This document shows, piece by piece, positions 1 to 6,904 of a stretch of 11,438 nucleotides of DNA. Within the stretch, counting starts at the first letter, position 1. Every line of letters starts with the position of its first letter. The DNA comes from DATBDM01 sp036269915 (GTDB taxonomy: Bacteria; Actinomycetota; Thermoleophilia; Solirubrobacterales; Solirubrobacteraceae), in the NCBI GenBank assembly GCA_036269915.1, contig DATBDM010000181.1, forward strand, positions 1 to 11,438. Direction: 5' to 3'. Below the pieces are notes generated by a model. That model saw only the letters and a program-made list of their open reading frames with translations. It was not told the DNA's origin and made no database searches. A program made the position numbers and the translations under genes.

Positions 1-119
1 CCCGCTCCGGGCTCGATGACGACCGTGTGGCCGGCCTTGGCGAGCCGGCGCACGACGTCGGGGACGACCCCGACCCGGCGCTCGCCGTCCGCCGTCTCCT
101 TGGGAACACCGATTCGCAT
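1..119 (-). CDS. NAD(P) transhydrogenase subunit alpha / alanine dehydrogenase family, N-terminus only
   Basis: Partial gene: only the first 39 codons are in the window, reading leftward from an ATG at 119. The peptide opens MRIGVPKET and continues with ERRVGVVP, then a helix and a GHTVVIEPGAG segment. This is the characteristic N-terminal beta-alpha-beta start of the family that contains alanine dehydrogenase and the NAD(H)-binding alpha subunit of proton-translocating transhydrogenase. The wording of the opening is slightly closer to transhydrogenase alpha (PntA), but 39 residues cannot settle it. It lies downstream of the B12 operon on the same strand, separated by about 185 bases that contain a strong hairpin, so it is probably a separate transcription unit. 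No clear Shine-Dalgarno sequence precedes the ATG; a TATAGG box 12 bases upstream could give a short or leaderless transcript. Confidence 0.8.
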   Translation of the reverse strand, partial: MRIGVPKETADGERRVGVVPDVVRRLAKAGHTVVIEPGA

Positions 120-130
120 GGATGCGGCAA

Positions 131-136
131 CCTATA
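131..136 (-). promoter_or_regulatory. Possible -10 box for the transhydrogenase-family gene
   Basis: Read on the minus strand this is TATAGG, a 4/6 match to TATAAT. It lies 12 bases upstream of the ATG at 119, which would place transcription start almost at the start codon. No convincing -35 box is visible at the usual spacing, so this is a weak call. Confidence 0.25.
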
Positions 137-207
137 CGAACTCCACAATGGCCTGTGGCGCTGATGGAGGCGCCGCGATGGTGCCGCGAGCGGTCACGCA
201 CCCGCGT

Positions 208-242
208 GGCGCTTTTTCGTTCTACGGGGACGGAAAAGCGCC
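208..242 (-). terminator. Strong hairpin behind the B12 operon, probable terminator
   Basis: The arms GGCGCTTTT (208-216) and AAAAGCGCC (234-242) are perfect complements. The stem extends inward through a G-T wobble and three more pairs (217-220 with 230-233), giving about 13 pairs around a 9-base loop. It begins about 60 bases after the stop codon of the last operon gene (TAG at 304-306) and before the next gene on that strand. There is no T-tract on either side, so it is a terminator of the U-less kind or an RNA-stabilising/processing hairpin. The rest of the 120-303 gap shows only small 5-bp inverted repeats and no gene I can support. Confidence 0.5.
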
Positions 243-303
243 AAGCGCTCCGCCGCCGCGGTCCGGACCCACCCCTCACGCAGCCGGGGTTGACGCTCGG
301 GCG

Positions 304-2082
304 CTAGACCGCCGGCGCGGTGCTCGGCCACAGGATCGCCGCGGCGGCCCCGGCGACGAAGCCTGCCGTGCGCGCCAGGACCAGCGGCGAGGCGCTCCCG
401 ACGAGCAGCGACCTGTCGCGGCTCGCGCGCGGACGAGCGGCATGCACCCTCGCAGCCCTCACCTTCGCTTTGGGCTTCGCCGGGCCGACGGTCGCGGTCG
501 GGGATGGAGTCGCGGCGGCCGCCGGCGCCGGTGCCGGGCGCGCGGCCGCGCGGCGCGCCTTGCGCGCGACCGGCGCGAGCGGCAGCGGCTTGCGGGCCAG
601 CGCCATCACGGCCTGGCCGGTCACCCACACGGGCGTCTGGCTGGAGAGCCGCGAGTAGCGCACGAGGCCGGAGCGGGTGGTCAGCGAGCGCAGGAAGGCG
701 AGCGCGCGGCGCGGCGAGCGGCCGGCGGCGATCAGGCCCTGGACCGCCCAGGCCGTGCTCTGGGCGTTGGAGACCCCGCCGGGCTGCAGCGGGAAGCCGC
801 CGTCGCGGTTCTCGTGCCCGGCCAGCCAGCGCGCGGCGCCGCGCACGGCCGGGGTCCCGCGGCGGCCCGCGGCAACGAGCGCCTGCAGCGCCGCGCCGGT
901 GTCGTCGGCGCCCGACGGCCCGCCGCGGCCCGCGAAGTTGAAGCCGCCGTCGGCGTTGGCCTGCCCGGCGAGCCAGGTCGCCGCGCGTCGCACGCCCGGC
1001 CCACCGCGCCCCGCCGCGCGCAGAGCCAGGATCGCGAAGGCGGTCGTGTTGACCCGCCGCTGGAAGGAGCCGTCGCGCCGCTGGCGCGAGGCGATGGCCG
1101 CGACGAGGTCGCGCGAGCCGACCCGCGCGCGCACTCCGGCCGCGCGCAGCACGAGCACGGTGCGGCTGATCGCGCCCAGGTCGGTGAGCTGGCCCGGGTG
1201 CGATTGCAGCCAGGCGACGACGCTCGGCGAGCCCGCGTCGCGGGGGTTGGTCCCCGCGGCGGCGACGCCGAGCGCCGCCCAGCCCGTGTAGAGGCCGGAG
1301 GAGGCCGCGCCGGGCGCGCTCCCCCAACCGCCGTCGGCGTTCTGCACGCGCAGCAGCCAGCTCTGCGAGGAACGCGCGGCCTGGGCGAGCGCGTCCGCCC
1401 GCGCCGGCGGCGCGGGCGCGGCGGCAAGCACGAGCGCCGCCACCACCGCTCCGGCGGCGGCGATCCCCGCGGCGGGCTCCCAGCGGACGTCGAGCCGGGT
1501 GCGGAAGCGCGCGAGCGAGCGCACCAGCGCCGGCCCGAAGGCGAGGCAGAACACCGCGTTGCCGACCGCGTGGGCGACGTCGAACGGCACCGAGGTGGCG
1601 AAGCTCGCGACGAGCTTGGCCTGCGTGTGGTCGCCGGAGTACATGACCCACTGCGAGACGTTCATCACCGCGCCGAAGGCCAGGCCCGCGAAGGCGCAGA
1701 CCGCCGCGAGCGGGATCCGTCCGAGCTCGCGGCCCGCCACGCGGGCGAGCCCGGCGCCGAGCAGCCCGCAGCCCCCCCAGGCGACCATCTGCCACGGCGT
1801 CCACGGCCCCTGGCCGAAGAACAGGTTCGACGCCAGCGCGGCGACGGCGCCGATCACGAACCCGGGCGCGCCGCCGAGCGCGTAGCCGCCGAGCAGCACG
1901 ATGTCGGTGGTCGGCTTGACGTTGGGCAGCGGTGCGAAGGCGACGCGGCCCAGCGCCGCGAGCGCGGCGAGCGTGGCGACCAGCGCCAGCACGCGCGTCG
2001 TCGGATGCTCGCGCTCGTACCACGCGAAGCCCGCGGCGAGCGCGACGGCGAGCACGAGCGCGGAGGCGAGGACCCAGCTCAC
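304..2082 (-). CDS. ECF transporter S component fused to a six-repeat alpha/alpha-barrel (transcobalamin alpha-domain-like)
   Basis: 592 residues from a GTG at 2082, with an ideal GAGGAGGT ribosome site (2089-2096) 6 bases upstream and a GTGA overlap with the ATPase gene. Residues 1-222 are hydrophobic with about six to seven membrane helices and ECF S-type features: LPNVKPTTDIVLLGGYALG (52-70), FFGQGPWTPWQM (88-99) and the loop MYSGDH (147-152). Residues 235-497 are hydrophilic and hold six helical-pair repeats (about 235-277, 287-316, 325-358, 364-406, 412-454, 458-497). Several carry the DGGF/DGGW turn of prenyltransferase/squalene-cyclase repeats, as at 250-253, 378-381 and 427-430. The same alpha6/alpha6 fold forms the alpha domain of transcobalamin and intrinsic factor. 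A Pro/Ala-rich basic linker (about 500-555) leads to a C-terminal hydrophobic helix (about 563-584) that may re-anchor the chain. Inference: the membrane part takes the vitamin through the EcfA/T module and the barrel helps capture it outside the cell. A terpenoid cyclase role is unlikely: no DXDD-type catalytic motif is seen. Confidence 0.85.
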   Translation of the reverse strand: MSWVLASALVLAVALAAGFAWYEREHPTTRVLALVATLAALAALGRVAFAPLPNVKPTTDIVLLGGYALGGAPGFVIGAVAALASNLFFGQGPWTPWQMVAWGGCGLLGAGLARVAGRELGRIPLAAVCAFAGLAFGAVMNVSQWVMYSGDHTQAKLVASFATSVPFDVAHAVGNAVFCLAFGPALVRSLARFRTRLDVRWEPAAGIAAAGAVVAALVLAAAPAPPARADALAQAARSSQSWLLRVQNADGGWGSAPGAASSGLYTGWAALGVAAAGTNPRDAGSPSVVAWLQSHPGQLTDLGAISRTVLVLRAAGVRARVGSRDLVAAIASRQRRDGSFQRRVNTTAFAILALRAAGRGGPGVRRAATWLAGQANADGGFNFAGRGGPSGADDTGAALQALVAAGRRGTPAVRGAARWLAGHENRDGGFPLQPGGVSNAQSTAWAVQGLIAAGRSPRRALAFLRSLTTRSGLVRYSRLSSQTPVWVTGQAVMALARKPLPLAPVARKARRAAARPAPAPAAAATPSPTATVGPAKPKAKVRAARVHAARPRASRDRSLLVGSASPLVLARTAGFVAGAAAAILWPSTAPAV

Positions 2083-3638
2083 GTGGCGACCTCCTCGCGC
2101 GCGGCGGCGGCCAGCAGCGCGGCGCCCTCCGCGGCGTCGAGCGCCGGGCCCGCGCCCGCGAGCACGCGCGCGACCTGGGTGGCGAAGTACCAGCCGCCGC
2201 CGAGCACCTCGGCGGTCGGTGCATCCGCGACCGGGCGCCCGTCGCCGAGCAGGATCGTCCGCTGCGCGAGCGCCGCGGCGAACTCGGCGTCGTGCGTCGC
2301 GACCAGCACGGCCGTCCCGCCGGCGGCGACCGCGCGGAGGCGACGGGCGAGCGCGGCCTTGTGCGCGGCGTCGGTGCCGCGGGTCGGCTCGTCGAGGCAC
2401 AGGACGGCGGGCGGATCGCCGGCGCCGAGCACGATCTCGAGCGCGAGCCGCTGGCGCTCGCCGCCCGACAGGTCGCGCGGATGGCGGTCGGCGAGGACCC
2501 CGGCGCGGCCGCCGGGCACGTCGTCGCCGACGCGCTCGCCCAGGAAGCAGTCGCCCGGGTGCTGGACGAGCAGCGCGACGCGGCCGGCCGCCCGCACGCT
2601 GCCGCGCGTCGGCTCGTCGAGGCCCGCCAGCAGGCGCAGCAGCGTCGACTTCCCGGCCCCGTTGCGCCCCATCAGCGCGACGGTCTCGCCCGGGGCGAGC
2701 GCGAGCGAGACGCCGCGCAGCACGGCACGGCCGCCGGGCAGCTCGCGCCACGCGCCGCGCGCCTCGACGGCGGCGCCGCGCTCGCGGCGGCGGCGGCGCC
2801 GAGGCAGTTCCGCGGCCTCGGGCGGGGCGAGCCGCGCGAGCTCGGGCGCCAGCGCCGCGCGCGCCGCCTTGACGCTGACCGGCCGCTCGGGCCGCTCCAG
2901 CCGGGCGAAGAGCTCCGCGACCGGCGTGTCGGGGCGCGCGTGCAGATAGGCCTCGGGCGTCCCGTCGAAGCTGACGGCGCCGCCGTCGAGCCGCACCACC
3001 CGGTCGGTCGCCGGCAGGCAGCGCTCGAGGCGGTGCTCGGCGAGGACGATCGCCGTCCCCCACTCCTCGTTGACGCGCCGCAGCACGCCGAGCAGCTCGT
3101 CGCCCGCGACCGGGTCGAGCTGCGAGGTCGGCTCGTCGAGCAGCAGCAGCTTCGGCCGGCCGGCGAGCGCCGCGGCGAGCGCGACGCGCTGCAGCTCGCC
3201 GCCCGACAGCTCGTACGCGACGCGGTCCAGCAGCCCGCCGAGGCCGAGCGCGAGCGCGACCTCCTCCACCCCCCGCGCGGTCGCCGCGGCACTCCAGCCG
3301 CGGTTCTCGAGCGGGAACGACAGCTCGGCACGGACCGTGTGCATGACCACCTGGGTCTCGGGGTCCTGGAAGAGCGTGCCCGCGACGGCGGCGAGGTCGG
3401 CCGGTCCGTGCTGGCGCGTGTCGAGCCCCGCGCAGCGCAGCGTGCCCGTGAACGTGCCGCCGTGGAAGTGCGGGACCAGACCGGAGGCGGCGCGCAGCAG
3501 CGTGGACTTACCCGAGCCCGAGCCGCCGGCCAGCAGCACGAACTCGCCCGGCTCGAGCCGCAACGAGACGTCACGCAGCGCGGGGGTCGCCGCGCCCGGG
3601 TAGGCGTAGCTGACGCGGTCGAGCTCGAGCACGCTCAC
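2079..3638 (-). CDS. ECF transporter ATPase, two fused ATP-binding domains (EcfA-EcfA')
   Basis: 519 residues from a GTG at 3638, overlapping the EcfT stop as GTGA; a GGGGGA stretch about 7 bases upstream can serve as ribosome site. Domain 1 has Walker A GGSGSGKST (38-46), Q-loop Q91, signature LSGGE (144-148), Walker B LLLLDEP (164-170) and switch H202. Domain 2 has Walker A GRNGAGKST (324-332), Q359, signature LSGGERQ (390-396), Walker B VLCLDEP (412-418) and H449. All catalytic motifs are intact in both halves. It would be the cytoplasmic motor that drives substrate release through EcfT and the S domain encoded next to it. The Q-loop-to-signature distance is 53 residues in domain 1 but only 31 in domain 2, so the second helical subdomain is shortened. 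An arginine-rich linker lies at about 280-287. The CbiO/YkoD-like dual ATPase form is known from actinobacteria. Confidence 0.95.
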   Translation of the reverse strand: MSVLELDRVSYAYPGAATPALRDVSLRLEPGEFVLLAGGSGSGKSTLLRAASGLVPHFHGGTFTGTLRCAGLDTRQHGPADLAAVAGTLFQDPETQVVMHTVRAELSFPLENRGWSAAATARGVEEVALALGLGGLLDRVAYELSGGELQRVALAAALAGRPKLLLLDEPTSQLDPVAGDELLGVLRRVNEEWGTAIVLAEHRLERCLPATDRVVRLDGGAVSFDGTPEAYLHARPDTPVAELFARLERPERPVSVKAARAALAPELARLAPPEAAELPRRRRRRERGAAVEARGAWRELPGGRAVLRGVSLALAPGETVALMGRNGAGKSTLLRLLAGLDEPTRGSVRAAGRVALLVQHPGDCFLGERVGDDVPGGRAGVLADRHPRDLSGGERQRLALEIVLGAGDPPAVLCLDEPTRGTDAAHKAALARRLRAVAAGGTAVLVATHDAEFAAALAQRTILLGDGRPVADAPTAEVLGGGWYFATQVARVLAGAGPALDAAEGAALLAAAAREEVAT

Positions 3639-4510
3639 GGCTCGATCCCCCGACGGTCGAGGAACGGCGCCAGCGCGACGGCGAGCAGCGCGCCGGCGAG
3701 GACGAGCGGCCCGGCCAGGCCGCCGGCCTCGATCCGCGGAGTGGTCGCGAACGGCGCCCAGCCACCGATCCCCGCGCCGAGCGCGAGCAGGCCGAGCCCG
3801 AGCGCGGAGGCGAGGAACGCGCTGTCGTGGCGCGACCACGGCCGCGGCAGCGCGGCGGGGCGGCGCGTGCCGGCGAACCCGCGGACCTCGAGCGTCGCGG
3901 CGACGTCGGTCGCGCGGTCGAGCGCCCCGGCGGTGACCGCGCGCAGCAGCGCGAGGCGCTCGGCCCCGGTCGGCGGGCGGCTGGTCAGGGCGCGGCGGGC
4001 GTCGGCGAGGCGGTGCGCGTCGCGGCCGAGCACGGGCACGAGGCGGATCGCCAGCGCCGCGGTCACGCCCGTGCGGACCGACAGCCGCCGCAGCCCGCGC
4101 AGCAGCTCGTCCGGGTCGACGGTCGCGGCGAGCAGCGCGCCCGCGGCGAGCACGAGCACCAGCGCGCGCAGACCGAGGACGCCGCCATAGACCAGCGCCT
4201 CCAGCGTGATGTCGAGCGGCCCGATCACCGGCAGCGGGTTGCTCGTGAGCAGCACCGTGACCCCGTCACGGCTGACCAGCGCGTTGACGAGCGCGATCGC
4301 CAGCGCGAACGGGATGCCGAGCGCGGCCGCGCGCGCGACCTCGCGCCAGACCCCCGAGGCGGCGGCCGCGGCGAGGACCGCGAGGACCAGCGCGGCGAGC
4401 ACGAGCGGGTGGTCGTAGGAGACGGCGGTGCCGGCCAGCGCGAGGCACCAGAGCGCGCCGACCCCGGCGCGGGCCGCGTGCAGCGGGCTCGCGCGCCGGC
4501 GATAGGTCAT
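3635..4510 (-). CDS. ECF transporter transmembrane protein EcfT (CbiQ family)
   Basis: 291 residues from an ATG at 4510 that overlaps the preceding stop as ATGA. Membrane segments are visible at about 15-50, 58-80, 103-130, and near the C-terminus at 230-255 and 264-283. The cytoplasmic coupling region (about 133-212) contains the two Ala-Arg-Gly-like motifs by which EcfT docks onto the ATPase grooves, here ARR (171-173) and VRG in LEVRGF (207-212). It also contains the family's conserved RLVPVLGRDAHRLADARRAL stretch (156-175). It links the dual ATPase to the S domain encoded downstream. There is no CbiM or CbiN gene in the operon, which argues against a cobalt transporter and for a vitamin-type ECF importer. 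The ribosome site is weak, so it probably depends on translational coupling. Confidence 0.93.
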   Translation of the reverse strand: MTYRRRASPLHAARAGVGALWCLALAGTAVSYDHPLVLAALVLAVLAAAAASGVWREVARAAALGIPFALAIALVNALVSRDGVTVLLTSNPLPVIGPLDITLEALVYGGVLGLRALVLVLAAGALLAATVDPDELLRGLRRLSVRTGVTAALAIRLVPVLGRDAHRLADARRALTSRPPTGAERLALLRAVTAGALDRATDVAATLEVRGFAGTRRPAALPRPWSRHDSAFLASALGLGLLALGAGIGGWAPFATTPRIEAGGLAGPLVLAGALLAVALAPFLDRRGIEP

Positions 4511-5463
4511 GGCCCCGTGCCGGGGAGCGCGGTGGGCAGGGGGACGTCGCGACCGGCGGCGACCGCGAGCGCGAAATGGCGGTTGAGGCGATCGATCTGC
4601 AGCGCGGCGGCGGCCGCGTCGACCCCGACGGCGTCGGTGCCGGTGATCACCCACGTCGGCTGCTGGTCCTGCTGCGCGGTGGCAGCGATCAGCCCGCCGC
4701 CGGCGTGCAGCGTGCGGACGCTCTGGCCGAGCTCGTCGAGCAGGTCGAGCCGCATGCCGTCGGTGGAGAAGCGCGCGTAGACGCCGGAGGCCTGCGGCCC
4801 CTGCTCGATCGTGCGGGCGACCGGGTCGGCGCGCACCTGCGACCACGGCCCGACGATCACGCGCAGGACCTCCTTGCCCTGGCCGCCGGTCAGCGGCACG
4901 GTCGAGCGCGAGACCGAGGTGACGCCGGCGTCGCCGAGGCGCTCCTCGACCTCGCCGCACGAGTGCCCGGCGCCCTCGCAGAGCAGCTGGACCGGGATGC
5001 GGCGGCCTCCGGAGCCGGCCAGGAACGGCTCGGGGAACGATCCGACCACGGCGGGGATGCGCTGGGCGGCCTGCCAGACGTGGCGGTCCCACCAGATCCG
5101 GTCGCCGGGCGAGATCCGGGTCTGCGCCGCGCCCTTCGCCGCCTCGATGCCGTTGACGTAGTAGAACCAGTCGACCGGGCGGCCGTTCTCGCGCCCGCCC
5201 GAGAGGCCCTCGATCTCCTGCACGAAGCCACCGCCGTAGCGGGTCTTGACCTCGTAGTCGCGCTGGAGGGCGCGCATGACCGTGTCGTCCCGCTGCGCGT
5301 CCTTCTTCGGCTCGCCGCCGACCGACTCCGCGCCGAAGTCGCGCGTGACGGTCAGCGTCACCGTCCCGTCGACGTTGCCCGAGCCGGTCCGCAGGCCGAT
5401 CGCGGCGCCCGCCGCGCCGAGCAGGACCACCGCGACGACCAGGATGAGCAGCAGGCGCCTCAC
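4507..5463 (-). CDS. Membrane-anchored DUF4430 (transcobalamin-like C-terminal domain) protein with an extra C-terminal domain
   Basis: 318 residues from a GTG at 5463 overlapping the previous stop as GTGA; a GGGAGA ribosome site lies about 10 bases upstream. An N-terminal basic start and one hydrophobic helix (4-24) without a lipobox cysteine suggest a membrane anchor with the rest outside. Residues about 31-130 fit DUF4430 well: beta strand VTLTVTRDFG (35-44), a helix with DDTVMRAL (59-66), the YGGGFVQEIEGL segment (76-87), then WFYYVNGI (99-106) and the SPGDRIWWDRHVW ending (118-130). DUF4430 is the bacterial relative of the beta domain that closes over B12 in transcobalamin. Residues about 135-318 form a second soluble domain that I do not recognise, with two cysteines (LLCEGAGHSC). 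The context implies corrinoid capture; binding itself is not shown. Confidence 0.85.
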   Translation of the reverse strand: MRRLLLILVVAVVLLGAAGAAIGLRTGSGNVDGTVTLTVTRDFGAESVGGEPKKDAQRDDTVMRALQRDYEVKTRYGGGFVQEIEGLSGGRENGRPVDWFYYVNGIEAAKGAAQTRISPGDRIWWDRHVWQAAQRIPAVVGSFPEPFLAGSGGRRIPVQLLCEGAGHSCGEVEERLGDAGVTSVSRSTVPLTGGQGKEVLRVIVGPWSQVRADPVARTIEQGPQASGVYARFSTDGMRLDLLDELGQSVRTLHAGGGLIAATAQQDQQPTWVITGTDAVGVDAAAAALQIDRLNRHFALAVAAGRDVPLPTALPGTGP

Positions 5464-6164
5464 CCGATCACGATCTCCCTGGCGAAGGAGCGCACCAGGC
5501 CGGTGCGCTGGGCCGCGAGGCGCGCGCGACCGGCGGCCGGCGCGGTGATCGTCGCCGTCCCGTCGGCGGCCGTCGTCGCACGGGCGCGACCGAGGCTGAC
5601 CGTGGCGCCGCCGACGGCGACGCCGCGGCCCTGGTCGTCGTAGCCGCGGACGGTGACGCGCAGCGGCGCGCGGGGCGCGACGTGCGTGGAGGCGGGCTTG
5701 ACGTCGAGCGTGCGCTGGCAGCCGCCGGAGGCGGTCGACCGGCACCAGAACCACAGCAGGGACGCTCCCGCGCGCAGGCGTGCGCCGTACGGGTCCGCCG
5801 CCCCGGCGCTGCCGGTCACGTGGCCGACCTTGTAGACCCAGCCGTCGCGCCCGCGGGCCGTGTCGGGGCCGACGCGCTTGACGTAGAGCCCCGAGGCGTC
5901 GGCGACACGGCGCGAGCAGCGCGCGTAGTCGCGCAGGGCGAGCTTCAGCCCCGTGGCGAGCAGCGCCGACAGCGGCGAGCGCGCCGGGACCGCGCAGCGA
6001 TGGCCGCCGACACGCACCGTGCGCGCCTTCAGCGCGACCGAGCGGGGCGCTTGGAGAACCTTCGCCTTGCCGACGACCATCACGTCCGCGCGCGGCGCGG
6101 CCTGCGCGCTCGCCGGGAGCGCGAGCGCCCCGGCGAGCACCGCGATGCGCGCGGCCGTCCTCAC
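5460..6164 (-). CDS. Secreted DUF4430-like protein with Ig-like C-terminal domain
   Basis: 234 residues from a GTG at 6164, overlapping the upstream stop as GTGA. It begins with a signal peptide (basic start, hydrophobic core, AQA-AP cleavage site near residue 22). The middle shows a diverged DUF4430 pattern: APRSVALKARTV near the start and GWVYKVGHVTGSAG followed by LRAGASLLWFWC, the equivalent of the WxYxVNG and PGDxxxW elements. Four cysteines (HRC, ARCS, FWC, GGC) could form two disulfides. The C-terminal 70 residues (VTVRGYDDQGRG, GGATVSLG, TTAADGTATITAP) look like a small beta-sandwich of the Ig-like or carboxypeptidase-regulatory kind. Its position between two other DUF4430-type genes supports a role in extracellular B12 capture. 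The divergence means it could have another ligand or act as a structural partner. Confidence 0.8.
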   Translation of the reverse strand: MRTAARIAVLAGALALPASAQAAPRADVMVVGKAKVLQAPRSVALKARTVRVGGHRCAVPARSPLSALLATGLKLALRDYARCSRRVADASGLYVKRVGPDTARGRDGWVYKVGHVTGSAGAADPYGARLRAGASLLWFWCRSTASGGCQRTLDVKPASTHVAPRAPLRVTVRGYDDQGRGVAVGGATVSLGRARATTAADGTATITAPAAGRARLAAQRTGLVRSFAREIVIG

Positions 6165-6871
6165 GTCGCGGCCCCGACGCGCAGCGACTTCACCGGCGAC
6201 CGCACGTCGCCCGCCTTGGCGGCCCGGAGCTTCACGGTCCCGGGCTTGCCGAAGCGCAGCGTCACGCGCCCGCGGGCGTCCGAGACGGCCTTCTGCCCGC
6301 CACCGCGCACGGTCGCGCCGGGGATCGGCACCGTGGCGCCCGAGCCCGGGTCGAAGGAGTGCAGCACGGTGCCCATCACCCGCAGGGTGACGGCCTTGCC
6401 GGGGCCGACGCGCTTGGGCAGGCCCTTGAGGTTGAGCGGCACCTCCGCCTCCGAGCCCTCGCCGTAGGGCGCCTGGTCTACGAGCATGAGCACCTGGTCG
6501 CCGGCCCCGAGCTGGTCGGCGCAGACGCCGCCACCGTACTTGTAGCCCTGCCCGCGATCGATCCACTCGGCCCAGAAGTCGCTCTGGGAGTAGTCGTGGG
6601 ACTCGCCGAGCAGCGTCGTGACGAAGCTGCCGCGGTCCCAGCCGCCGTTCGTGGCCTGTTCGATCGCGGCGCCGGCGCTGGTCGGGCCGCATTCCGCGTT
6701 GCCCGGGACGGACTTGCCCGAGAGCGTCACCGTCTTGGGCGCGAGCAGCGTCTTGTTCGCGCCTTCGACGCGGACGGAGACCTTCGGGCCGGCCGCGAGC
6801 GCGGCGGGCGCCGCGAGCGCGCTGAGGACGAGGAGGCCGACGGTCAAGCCGGCGCGAGTCTGGTTGTGCAA
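6161..6871 (-). CDS. Secreted DUF4430-like protein, first gene of the riboswitch-led operon
   Basis: 236 residues from a TTG at 6871. This start puts AAAGGGG 8 bases upstream and directly precedes a signal peptide (hydrophobic core GLLVLSALAAPAALA, cleavage ALA-AGP). An in-frame GTG at 6880 is possible but would sit on the ribosome site. An in-frame open reading frame continues upstream into the riboswitch, and that part is not coding. The mature protein has a DUF4430-like arrangement: VSVRVEGANKTLLAPKTVTL, a helix after CGPTSAG, FWAEWIDRGQGYKYGGGVC, then QLGAGDQVLMLV. A C-terminal beta-sandwich-like segment follows (PIPGATVRGGGQKAVSDARG). Two cysteines are likely disulfide partners. Translation should be off when B12 is bound to the leader. 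Stops at TGA 6161-6163 within the next gene's GTG. Confidence 0.82.
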   Translation of the reverse strand: MHNQTRAGLTVGLLVLSALAAPAALAAGPKVSVRVEGANKTLLAPKTVTLSGKSVPGNAECGPTSAGAAIEQATNGGWDRGSFVTTLLGESHDYSQSDFWAEWIDRGQGYKYGGGVCADQLGAGDQVLMLVDQAPYGEGSEAEVPLNLKGLPKRVGPGKAVTLRVMGTVLHSFDPGSGATVPIPGATVRGGGQKAVSDARGRVTLRFGKPGTVKLRAAKAGDVRSPVKSLRVGAAT

Positions 6872-6877
6872 TGGAGC

Positions 6878-6897
6878 CACCCCTTTCCGCGAGGGTG
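6878..6897 (-). promoter_or_regulatory. Ribosome-site-sequestering hairpin downstream of the B12 aptamer
   Basis: On the minus strand CACCC (6897-6893) can pair with GGGTG (6882-6878), closing a hairpin whose 3' side covers the GGGG of the Shine-Dalgarno sequence before the TTG start at 6871. No U-tract terminator is seen between the aptamer and the start, so control at the level of translation initiation is the better reading. The fold is drawn by eye. Confidence 0.5.
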
Positions 6898-6904
6898 TGT
6901 CGTG

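Noticed and set aside
304..2082. Terpenoid (squalene/hopene) cyclase or prenyltransferase
   Set aside because: The repeats match the fold family, but no DXDD-type catalytic motif is seen and the domain is fused to an ECF S component under a cobalamin riboswitch.
16..2949. A 977-codon plus-strand open frame
   Set aside because: It runs opposite the barrel fusion and ATPase genes, is arginine/alanine-rich low-complexity, and has no recognisable domain; long antisense frames are expected at this G+C content.
1932..4190. A 752-codon plus-strand open frame
   Set aside because: Antisense to the dual ATPase and EcfT genes, whose motifs are unambiguous; no motif or ribosome site of its own.
2079..4510. 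Cobalt importer (CbiMNQO)
   Set aside because: No CbiM (MHIPDG-type N-terminus) or CbiN is encoded; the S domain and DUF4430 partners fit vitamin uptake better.
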